Source: Pseudoruegeria sp. SHC-113
GTDB lineage: Bacteria > Pseudomonadota > Alphaproteobacteria > Rhodobacterales > Rhodobacteraceae
Assembly: GCF_025376885.1 (NCBI RefSeq)
Contig: NZ_JAHUBR010000001.1
Coordinates: 2,914,001-2,978,000, forward strand
Reading direction: 5' to 3'
DNA length: 64,000 nucleotides
Shown here: positions 16,944 to 25,062 of the stretch, piece after piece
Layout: the number at the start of each line of letters is the position of its first letter
How positions within the stretch are numbered: the stretch's first letter is position 1
The notes under the pieces: generated by a model
The model's database searches: none
The model's input: only the letters and a program-made list of their open reading frames with translations
Told to the model about the DNA's origin: nothing
Made by a program: the position numbers and the translations under genes

Positions 16944-17798
16944 CTATCCCTCCAATGCTGCGATTGCCTTTGCCTTGGAGAGTGTCTGACGGGCGGTGAC
17001 GATGTGCAAGTTCTCAACGATCTTGCCGTCCACCACGGCCACCCCCTGCCCTGCGGCCTCAGCGGCTTCAAAGGCAGCGATCTGGCGGTTGGCGAGGTCG
17101 ATCTCGGCGTCTGAAGGCGCGAAGGCCTCGTTAGCGATGGCCACCTGCGCCGGGTGGATCAGGGTTTTGCCGTCAAAACCCATGTCGCGGCCCTGTTCGC
17201 ATTCGATGCGCAACCCGTCTTCGTCCTTGAAGGCGTTGTAGACGCCATCCACCGCCACCACGCCATGGGCGCGGGCGGCCAGCAGGCAGAGCTGCAGACT
17301 CATGAGCAGCGGTTCGCGGTCGGCGCGGTAGCGGGTGTTGAGATCCTTGGCCAGATCATTGGTGCCCAGCACGAAGCCCGTGAGCTGCGGATGGGCGGCG
17401 ATCTCGGCAGCGTTGAGAATGCCCAGCGGCGTTTCCATCATCGCCCAGATCGGCGTGTCGCCCAGCAGATCGGCCAGCGCCTGCACATCGGTGGCAGAGT
17501 TGACCTTGGGCAGCAGGATCGCATCCGCGCCCACGTCTTTCATGGCGGCCACATCCGCCGCGCCCCATTCGGTATCCAGCCCGTTGATGCGCACGATCTT
17601 CATGCGGGGGCCGTAGCCGCCCGCCTTCAGGGTGGTGGCCAGCAGATCACGCGCCGCGGCTTTCTCCTCCACGGCGACGGCATCCTCCAGATCGAAGATG
17701 ATCGCATCCACCGCCAGCCCCTTGGCCTTCTCAAGCGCGCGCTCCTTGGAGCCGGGGATGTAAAGGACCGAACGATAGGGCCGTGCGAGCTGTTCCAT
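16944..17798 (-). CDS. mcl2: (3S)-malyl-CoA thioesterase, CitE-like
   Basis: Starting at MEQLARPYRSVL (17798) gives 284 residues, the size of Mcl2 rather than the longer malyl-CoA lyase Mcl1 (about 318). It is a CitE/HpcH-type TIM barrel with FDLEDAV (about 35-41), VRINGLDT (about 70), and METPLGILN (about 122) motifs; Glu and Asp in these bind magnesium. In Rhodobacter sphaeroides Mcl2 hydrolyses (3S)-malyl-CoA to malate and CoA, the last step after glyoxylate and acetyl-CoA condense in the ethylmalonyl-CoA pathway. It heads the mcl2-nnrU-DUF1737-mch operon. A lyase activity instead cannot be excluded. Confidence 0.82.
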   Translation of the reverse strand: MEQLARPYRSVLYIPGSKERALEKAKGLAVDAIIFDLEDAVAVEEKAAARDLLATTLKAGGYGPRMKIVRINGLDTEWGAADVAAMKDVGADAILLPKVNSATDVQALADLLGDTPIWAMMETPLGILNAAEIAAHPQLTGFVLGTNDLAKDLNTRYRADREPLLMSLQLCLLAARAHGVVAVDGVYNAFKDEDGLRIECEQGRDMGFDGKTLIHPAQVAIANEAFAPSDAEIDLANRQIAAFEAAEAAGQGVAVVDGKIVENLHIVTARQTLSKAKAIAALEG

Positions 17799-17998
17799 GA
17801 TTCCGCCTTCCGCAATAAAGTTGCGCAAAACATCGCAATTGGGCAGGAAATGGCAACCCCCATTTTGCCGCAGCGCAGAAAAAATCGGTCTCAGCCGGCT
17901 TCCGCCCCGCCCGTTAACCACTTCTTGGAGCCTCTGGGCGCAGCCTGAGGGACATGACGCCGCGCGGTTGCGGCGCATGAACTCGAAAGGGGTTACCC

Positions 17999-18313
17999 AT
18001 GAAAGACGGCTTCTTTGCCCTGTCGCTTGGTGTCGGCGCCCTCTTGCTCGCCACCAGCCACGCCTTTGCCCAGCAAAGCAACTGCGCCACCCGCGAAGAG
18101 GTGGTGGAACGGCTCACCAGCCACTACGGCGAAACCCGGCGCTCGATCGGGCTTGGCGCGAACAACGTGGTGGTCGAAACCTACGCGTCTGACGAAACCG
18201 GCAGCTGGACGATCACCGCCACCCTGCCCAACGGCACTACCTGCCTCGTGGCCTCGGGGCTGTCGTTTGAAAACATCGCCGAGGCGCTCCCCGCCAAGGG
18301 AAGCGACGCTTAA
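17999..18313 (+). CDS. Small exported protein of unknown function
   Basis: The ATG at 17999 follows an AAAGGGG site. The 104-residue product has a signal peptide ending at AFAQ (about 24) and two cysteines (CAT, TTC) in the mature part. A KWWT-less but similar TSHYGETRRSIGLG and GSWTITATLPNG pattern recalls short periplasmic proteins common in Rhodobacteraceae, but I cannot name a family. It is divergent from mcl2 over 200 bases and convergent with the TauE gene. Confidence 0.78.
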   Translation: MKDGFFALSLGVGALLLATSHAFAQQSNCATREEVVERLTSHYGETRRSIGLGANNVVVETYASDETGSWTITATLPNGTTCLVASGLSFENIAEALPAKGSDA

Positions 18314-18341
18314 GGCCGGGCTGCCCGCCCCAGCGGCCCCT

Positions 18342-19094
18342 TTAGAACAGCCCGTCGTGGACGAGTTTCACGCCGGTGATCAGAAGCAGCGCATAGCTGA
18401 GGATGAAGAACGGCCGCTCCGGCATCCAATTGTGCGCGCGCACCCCGATCCAGACCCCAAGCACCGCCACCGGGGCCAGAAGCACATTGGCCAGCAGCGT
18501 CTGCGCGGTGAACATCCCCAGCACGGCATAGGGCAGCGCCTTGAACAGGTTGATCGCCCAGAACACGATGACCGACGTCGCCTGATAGGTGGTTTTCCCC
18601 ACGTTTTGCGACAGCATGTAGATCGCCACCGGCGGCCCACCCGCATGGCTGATATAGCTGGTGAAGCCTGCCACGGCCCCCGTCACATAGCCGATCCAGC
18701 CCGCCAGCGGTTTCTCGGAGATGCGGATCCAGTTCACATGGCGGCCGAACTGGAAGGCGACAAAGGCCAGCGCCACGAGGCCGAGCATCAGCCGCAGCAG
18801 ATCCGCATCCGCCAGCCCGAACAGCAGTGCGCCAAGGGCGATGCCGGGCAGGCTGCCAAGGATCAGGCGCTTTGAGCTGGGGCCATCCCACTTGCGCCAA
18901 TAGGGCTTTAGCGCGGTGACATCCATCAGCATCAGAAGCGGCAACATCAGCCCAACGGCCAGCTCAGGCTCCAACACCAGCGCCAGCAACGGCGCAGCGG
19001 CAAAAGCCGCACCAGAGCCGAATCCCCCTTTGGAGATTCCCGCGTAAAGCACCGCCGGAACAGCGAACAAAAAGAATGTCAGGTTCAGCTCCAC
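18342..19094 (-). CDS. TauE/SafE family sulfite/anion exporter-like membrane protein
   Basis: The 250-residue protein has about eight hydrophobic segments and the TauE/SafE repeats near GISKGGFGSGAAFAA (about 18-32) and SHAGGPPVAIYML (about 165). The family exports sulfite, sulfoacetate or other organic anions across the inner membrane. The start is a GTG at 19094 with AGGAGGAG upstream. It is divergent from mdh and shares the intergenic region holding TTAGCG half-sites. No sulfonate gene lies adjacent, so the substrate is not assigned. Confidence 0.87.
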   Translation of the reverse strand: MELNLTFFLFAVPAVLYAGISKGGFGSGAAFAAAPLLALVLEPELAVGLMLPLLMLMDVTALKPYWRKWDGPSSKRLILGSLPGIALGALLFGLADADLLRLMLGLVALAFVAFQFGRHVNWIRISEKPLAGWIGYVTGAVAGFTSYISHAGGPPVAIYMLSQNVGKTTYQATSVIVFWAINLFKALPYAVLGMFTAQTLLANVLLAPVAVLGVWIGVRAHNWMPERPFFILSYALLLITGVKLVHDGLF

Positions 19095-19134
19095 AGCCCG
19101 GCTCCTCCTGCCGTTGGGTCAGCATGACACCCCA

Positions 19135-20243
<1,109 letters not shown>

Positions 20244-20270
20244 GCCGCATCTGCCTTTGAACGGATCGGG

Positions 20271-20297
20271 AAAGCGGGGCTTTGGCCCCGCTTTTTC
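20271..20297 (+). terminator. Intrinsic terminator after mdh
   Basis: AAAGCGGGGC (20271-20280) pairs with GCCCCGCTTT (20285-20294) around TTTG and continues into TTTCTTT. It ends the mdh transcript before the next lipoprotein gene. Confidence 0.88.
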
Positions 20298-20411
20298 TTT
20301 GTTCCGCTATAGCTTGCCCTCCCTGCGGCAAGTTTTGCCTTTCGCCCGGGGTGGCTTAGGTGCAGGCTACGGCCAGATCGTCCGACTGATCCCCCCGAAG
20401 GAGCCTGCCCC

Positions 20412-21047
20412 GTGTCATCGCGCCAGAACGCCGCCCGTCTCCGCCGCTGCGCGCTGGCCTATACGCTTCTGGCGCTGACCGCCTGCGCCTCTGCGCCCCG
20501 CGTGCCTGCCCCGCCCCCGGAAGAAACCGTGGCCCGCATGACGGCGCTGTTTCGCGACGCCTGCCTTGCCAATGCCGGAAGCTTCGCGCGCACAGAAAAG
20601 GCGCTGATCGACTACGGGTTCGACGCCTCCTCCGGGCTAGGCGGCCTTGTGAGCTTTGTCGATACGCGCAACTTCCTGATCGCCTCGGTCGGCGACGCCT
20701 CCAAGGCCCCCGTGCCTGAGGGAAGCCCGCCCCGTCGCGGCGAAATTTACTGCAGCGTCAGCTCGCCGAACATCAGCGAGGGGCAAGCCCGCGCTGCCTT
20801 GCAAGACTCCGTGGCCGGTTTCGTGGAAAGCGCACGCCTCGTAGAAGGCGATCGCGCGATGAGGGAGGCCGGCGCGGCATGGCTGCTGATCCCCACCGCC
20901 CCGGCCTCCCGCGCCGACGACAGCCTGCTGGCCGTTACCCTAGAGGATCTGCCCCTGCCCGATTTCTTCCAGCGCGCCAACGGCCGCCCCGATCAGCGCG
21001 TCCCGGTGTTTCGCAGCTACGGGCTTGGGATCGTGCGCTTTCGCTAG
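20412..21047 (+). CDS. Putative lipoprotein of unknown function
   Basis: A GTG at 20412, after GAAGGAG, starts a 211-residue protein. The N-terminus is basic, then hydrophobic, with lipobox LTAC at about residues 22-25, so it is a predicted lipoprotein with a proline-rich linker after the cysteine. The rest has one cysteine pair possibility (DAC and YCSV) and no domain I recognise; the arrangement with a conserved NISEGQARAAL block resembles NMCC-0638-like exported proteins, but this is only an impression. It stands between mdh and sucCD without clear operon linkage. Confidence 0.78.
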   Translation: MSSRQNAARLRRCALAYTLLALTACASAPRVPAPPPEETVARMTALFRDACLANAGSFARTEKALIDYGFDASSGLGGLVSFVDTRNFLIASVGDASKAPVPEGSPPRRGEIYCSVSSPNISEGQARAALQDSVAGFVESARLVEGDRAMREAGAAWLLIPTAPASRADDSLLAVTLEDLPLPDFFQRANGRPDQRVPVFRSYGLGIVRFR

Positions 21048-21124
21048 CCAGCCGGCTTGCAAAGCCTGTGCTTGCTGGATAGCCTTCAGCGCTTTCTGAC
21101 CACGCCCAGCCGGAGACCCCAGCG

Positions 21125-21919
21125 ATGACAGCCAGCGCGCTTCCTTCCTTCAAGGTCATGGGCGAGCGCAATTCCGGCACGAACCTGCTGCACAAGATGC
21201 TGGCCAGCCAGTTCGATGTCTTGGTGCACCCGACATCTTCCGGTGTTTCGGACCGGCAAAAGAGCATTCTGCCCCGCTTTGCCAGCCGCTGGAGCAGCCC
21301 TCGGGCGGCCAAGGAAGCGGTGCAGGATCACAACCACTTTGCGGAACTGCCCGAAAACGGGGGCTGGAAACATGCCGCGGCTTCCGAGCGGCTCTGGGAC
21401 GAATTTGCCGATCCAAGAAATGTGACTCTCATCTTCCTGCTGCGCCACCCGGTGAGTTGGAGCCAATCGATGCACCAGAACCCGTTTCACGGGCTGGCCC
21501 GCGTGCCGCGCGCCTATGCGGAGTTCATCCGCGCGCCCTGGCTCACCGTGGCGCGGGACGGGTTCGATCAGCGGATCTTCGAAACGCCCCTGCACCTGCT
21601 GCGCGCCAAGGTGGAGAGCTATCTTGCTTTCGCCGAAGCCCACCCAAACGCCTGCGTCCTGCGCTACGAGGATCTGGTACTGGATCCCGAGGCCGCCTTC
21701 CGCAAGATCGGCGTCTGGGACGCGCGCAAGGTGGAGCCCCCCGGCCTGCCCGCCCAAAGTGCGCGCACCTTCGGGCGCAATCCGCTCTCGCGCGAGGGCT
21801 ATATCGCCAAGGCGCAGGCCACCGGATACCACAGCCTGTCGCAGGCGGACCGGGACCATTTCCAGAGCGCACTGACCGGGAGCCCGCTTCTTGCGCTGTA
21901 CCCTTTTGACACCGCGTGA
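21125..21919 (+). CDS. Sulfotransferase-like protein
   Basis: The 264-residue protein has the 5'-phosphosulfate binding loop as VMGERNSGTNLLHKM (about 11-25) and the 3'-phosphate segment as LLRHPVSWSQSM (about 103-114), the two PAPS-contacting motifs of sulfotransferases. Members of this family sulfate carbohydrates or other small acceptors in the cytoplasm. There is no polysaccharide gene beside it, so the acceptor is unknown. It lies upstream of sucC and its end is separated from it by the regulatory region. A second, only distantly similar sulfotransferase-like gene lies at 34199. Confidence 0.75.
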   Translation: MTASALPSFKVMGERNSGTNLLHKMLASQFDVLVHPTSSGVSDRQKSILPRFASRWSSPRAAKEAVQDHNHFAELPENGGWKHAAASERLWDEFADPRNVTLIFLLRHPVSWSQSMHQNPFHGLARVPRAYAEFIRAPWLTVARDGFDQRIFETPLHLLRAKVESYLAFAEAHPNACVLRYEDLVLDPEAAFRKIGVWDARKVEPPGLPAQSARTFGRNPLSREGYIAKAQATGYHSLSQADRDHFQSALTGSPLLALYPFDTA

Positions 21920-21944
21920 ATGCCTGAACCGAGCCGCGGTGAGG

Positions 21945-21985
21945 TGAGCGCTAACAGCACCCGCCGGGGCGCGGTGAGTCGCTAA
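21945..21985. promoter_or_regulatory. Degenerate TTAGCGCTAA-like sites upstream of sucC
   Basis: TGAGCGCTAA at 21945-21954 differs by one base from the sdhC and mdh palindromes, and TGAGTCGCTAA at 21975-21985 is a further relaxed copy 30 bases downstream. They lie farther from the gene than the TGTGATCACA pair. Confidence 0.5.
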
Positions 21986-22023
21986 CCACGCAAAAACACC
22001 CTTCTTTTCCTTGGGTCAGTATT

Positions 22024-22054
22024 TGTGATCACACTTTTTCCGCCTGTGATCACA
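22024..22054. promoter_or_regulatory. Paired TGTGATCACA sites upstream of sucC
   Basis: Perfect palindromes at 22024-22033 and 22045-22054 are 21 bp apart, the same spacing as before sdhC. They end 111 bases before the sucC start, a position that suits activation. Confidence 0.75.
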
Positions 22055-22165
22055 AAACCCGCTATTTTGACGGTTTTCCGCCGATGTTCGCGCAAACCTC
22101 TTTTTTTGCGGGGGCGGAATGTGCTTATACCTCCCACCGAGAGCATTCAACAACGGGACAGTTTC

Positions 22166-23359
22166 ATGAACATTCATGAATACCAGGCGAAGGCGCTCCT
22201 TCGCGAATATGGCGCGCCGGTTTCCGACGGCCGCGTCGTGCTGAAAGCCGAGGACGCAAAGACCGCCGCCGGTGAACTCGACGGCCCGCTCTGGGTCGTC
22301 AAGGCACAGATTCACGCGGGTGGGCGCGGCAAAGGCTCCTTCAAGGAAGCCGCTGCCGGCGAAAAAGGCGGTGTGCGCCTGGCGAAATCGGTGGAAGAAG
22401 CCGCCGAGGAAGCCCAGAAGATGCTGGGCCGCACGCTGGTCACGCACCAGACCGGCCCCGCCGGCAAGCAGGTGAACCGCATCTACATCGAAGATGGCTC
22501 CGGCATCGAGAAAGAGCTCTACCTTGCTCTGCTCGTGGATCGCCAGACCTCCAAGATCTCTTTCGTCTGTTCGACCGAAGGCGGCATGGACATCGAGGAA
22601 GTGGCCGCTGCCACGCCCGAGAAGATCCTCTCCTTCTCCGTTGATCCCGTTACGGGCTACATGCCCTACCACGGCCGCCGCATCGCCTTCGCGCTTGGCC
22701 TTGAAGGCAAGCAGGTGAAGGAATGCGTGGCGCTGATGGGCCTTCTCTACAAAGCCTTCGTCGAGAAGGACATGGAGATGCTCGAGATCAACCCGCTGAT
22801 CGTGACCGATGCGGGCTCGCTCAAAGTGCTCGACGCCAAGCTCGGCTTTGACGGCAACGCGATCTACCGCCACGCCGATATCGCCGCCCTGCGCGACGAG
22901 ACCGAAGAAGACCCGAAAGAGCTGGAAGCCAGCAAATACGATCTGAACTACATCGCGCTCGACGGTGAGATCGGCTGCATGGTGAACGGCGCGGGCCTTG
23001 CCATGGCGACGATGGACATCATCAAGCTCTACGGCGCTGAGCCGGCCAACTTTCTCGACGTTGGCGGTGGCGCCACGAAAGAGAAAGTGACGGAAGCCTT
23101 CAAGATCATCACCTCTGACAAGAACGTCAAAGGCATCCTCGTGAACATCTTCGGCGGCATCATGCGCTGCGATGTGATCGCGGAAGGCGTTGTGGCGGCT
23201 GTGAAAGAGGTCGGTCTGCAGGTTCCGCTCGTGGTGCGCCTTGAGGGCACCAACGTCGAGAAAGGCAAGGAGATCATCAACACCTCCGGCCTCGACGTGA
23301 TCGCTGCGGACGACCTGAAAGACGGCGCGCAGAAAATTGTTAAAGCGGTGAAAGGCTGA
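22166..23359 (+). CDS. sucC: Succinyl-CoA synthetase beta subunit
   Basis: [16 protein letters not shown] at 22166 is the canonical start and gives 397 residues; an upstream in-frame extension would run through the regulator sites. It has an ATP-grasp domain with [11 protein letters not shown] (about 44-55) and a C-terminal CoA-ligase-type domain with [13 protein letters not shown] (about 295). With SucD it makes ATP or GTP from succinyl-CoA in the TCA cycle. The neighbouring genes sucD, sucA, sucB and lpd complete the 2-oxoglutarate-to-succinate segment. Confidence 0.97.
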   Translation: MNIHEYQAKALLREYGAPVSDGRVVLKAEDAKTAAGELDGPLWVVKAQIHAGGRGKGSFKEAAAGEKGGVRLAKSVEEAAEEAQKMLGRTLVTHQTGPAGKQVNRIYIEDGSGIEKELYLALLVDRQTSKISFVCSTEGGMDIEEVAAATPEKILSFSVDPVTGYMPYHGRRIAFALGLEGKQVKECVALMGLLYKAFVEKDMEMLEINPLIVTDAGSLKVLDAKLGFDGNAIYRHADIAALRDETEEDPKELEASKYDLNYIALDGEIGCMVNGAGLAMATMDIIKLYGAEPANFLDVGGGATKEKVTEAFKIITSDKNVKGILVNIFGGIMRCDVIAEGVVAAVKEVGLQVPLVVRLEGTNVEKGKEIINTSGLDVIAADDLKDGAQKIVKAVKG

Positions 23360-23363
23360 ACCC

Positions 23364-24251
23364 ATGGCAGTTCTCGTCAATGAAAACACCAAGGTGATCT
23401 GTCAGGGCTTCACCGGCTCGCAAGGCACCTTCCACTCCGAACAGGCCATCGCCTACGGCACCAAGATGGTGGGCGGCGTGACGCCCGGCAAAGGCGGCCA
23501 GACCCACCTTGACCTGCCGGTGTTCAACTCCGTGCACGAAGCCAAGCACGTGACCGAGGCCAATGCCTCCGTCATCTACGTGCCGCCGCCGTTCGCCGCC
23601 GATTCCATCCTCGAGGCCATCGACGCCGAGATGGAACTGATCGTCTGCATCACCGAAGGCATCCCGGTGCTGGACATGATGAAGGTGAAGCGCGCGCTGG
23701 AGGGGTCCAAATCCCGCCTGATCGGCCCGAACTGCCCCGGCATCATCACCCCGGACGCCTGCAAGATCGGCATCATGCCCGGCCACATCCACAAGCGCGG
23801 CTCGGTGGGCGTTGTCTCCCGCTCCGGCACGCTGACCTATGAGGCCGTGAAGCAGACGACAGATCTGGGCCTTGGCCAATCCTCCGCCGTCGGCATCGGT
23901 GGCGACCCGATCAAGGGCACCGAGCACATCGACGTGCTGGACATGTTCCTCGACGATCCCGAGACGCAGTCGATCATCATGATCGGTGAGATCGGTGGCT
24001 CCGCCGAGGAAGAGGCCGCCGAGTTCCTGGCCGAGCAGCGCAAGAAAGGCCGCTGGAAGCCAACCGCTGGCTTCATCGCCGGCCGCACCGCCCCTCCGGG
24101 CCGCCGCATGGGCCACGCCGGTGCGATCGTTGCCGGTGGCAAGGGTGGCGCGGAAGACAAGATCGAGGCGATGAAAGCCGCCGGGATCGTTGTTGCCGAC
24201 AGCCCCGCCACGCTGGGCGAAGCCGTTCAGGCCGCGATCGCCAAGGGTTGA
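23364..24251 (+). CDS. sucD: Succinyl-CoA synthetase alpha subunit
   Basis: The 295-residue protein begins 4 bases after sucC. The CoA-binding Rossmann domain shows [12 protein letters not shown] (about 14-25), [10 protein letters not shown] is at about 122, and the phosphorylated active-site histidine is in the C-terminal [11 protein letters not shown] segment (about 247). Size and motifs are standard for SucD. A 259-base gap follows before the DUF805 gene, with a hairpin that may end some transcripts. Confidence 0.97.
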   Translation: MAVLVNENTKVICQGFTGSQGTFHSEQAIAYGTKMVGGVTPGKGGQTHLDLPVFNSVHEAKHVTEANASVIYVPPPFAADSILEAIDAEMELIVCITEGIPVLDMMKVKRALEGSKSRLIGPNCPGIITPDACKIGIMPGHIHKRGSVGVVSRSGTLTYEAVKQTTDLGLGQSSAVGIGGDPIKGTEHIDVLDMFLDDPETQSIIMIGEIGGSAEEEAAEFLAEQRKKGRWKPTAGFIAGRTAPPGRRMGHAGAIVAGGKGGAEDKIEAMKAAGIVVADSPATLGEAVQAAIAKG

Positions 24252-24359
24252 TCGAAAGGGGCTTGTTCCCAACATCTGCCCAGCACGCGCTGGACAGGAC
24301 GAAATACCAGAGGTTCCGGGCCAAACCGCCCGGGGCCTCGCCGCAGGAAGGGCCACGAC

Positions 24360-24379
24360 AGGGGCCGCTATGGGCCCCT
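24360..24379 (+). terminator. Hairpin between sucD and the DUF805 gene
   Basis: AGGGGCC (24360-24366) pairs with GGCCCCT (24373-24379) around GCTATG, followed by CTCCTGA without a T-tract. It may attenuate read-through from sucCD. Confidence 0.35.
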
Positions 24380-24510
24380 CTCCTGACGCTTCGAAGGAAA
24401 CGGAAAACGGATATGTTTTCGGTGACGGCACATCAGATTGACAGGGCGCCCGGAGCCTTCCGGCGGCGGTCGGCCCTGCTTTGCGCCGCCTTTGTGCAGG
24501 AGGCCCGCCC

Positions 24511-25062
24511 ATGACCTTCGCACAATCGATCCAGAGCTGCTTTCGCAACTACGTGACTTTCTCGGGACGCGCCGCGCGTTCGGAATACTGGTGGTTCTTC
24601 CTCTTCGGCCTCCTCGGCTCCGCCGCCGCTGGCGTGCTCGACACGATCTTCTTCGGTGCAACCGTCGTGGAAACCACGGTGACGGACAGCTCCGTGTCCG
24701 GCTCGGTTGAAAACAACGGCCCCCTCGCTTCGCTGTTCTCCCTCGTCATCCTGCTGCCCAGCCTCGCCGTGGGCTGGCGTCGCATGCATGACACCGGGCG
24801 CTCAGGCCTTTACCTGCTCTATCCGCTGCTCGTCTGGCTCGGCATCCTCGGCTTCATCGGCTTTGCGCTCATGCTGAGCGGCGCCACGGGCGGGCTTGGC
24901 TTCTCGGGCCTTGCCGCCGCCATCGGCGGGCTGTCGGCTGTGATCCTGATACCCGCGTTCATCATCCTGCTGATCGCCCCGCTCATCGTGCTCTGGTGGC
25001 TGACCCGACCCTCGCAGCCCGGCACCAATGCTTACGGTCCCCATCCTTCGGAGGAGAACTAA
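24511..25062 (+). CDS. DUF805 membrane protein
   Basis: The ATG at 24511 has an AGGAGG site and gives 183 residues; the earlier in-frame codon has none. The N-terminus MTFAQSIQSCFRNYVTFSGRAARSEYWWF is typical of DUF805 in content (FRNY-F-GRA-RSEYWWF pattern), followed by four hydrophobic segments and the GWRRMHDTGRSG motif (about 88-99). Function of the family is unknown. Its stop codon touches the sucA start, so it is cotranscribed with the 2-oxoglutarate dehydrogenase genes. Confidence 0.9.
   Translation: MTFAQSIQSCFRNYVTFSGRAARSEYWWFFLFGLLGSAAAGVLDTIFFGATVVETTVTDSSVSGSVENNGPLASLFSLVILLPSLAVGWRRMHDTGRSGLYLLYPLLVWLGILGFIGFALMLSGATGGLGFSGLAAAIGGLSAVILIPAFIILLIAPLIVLWWLTRPSQPGTNAYGPHPSEEN

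Noticed and set aside
16944-17798. Calling the CitE-like gene malyl-CoA lyase Mcl1
   Set aside because: It is about 284 residues and lacks the longer Mcl1 N-terminus; Mcl2 thioesterase fits better, though activity is not proven.
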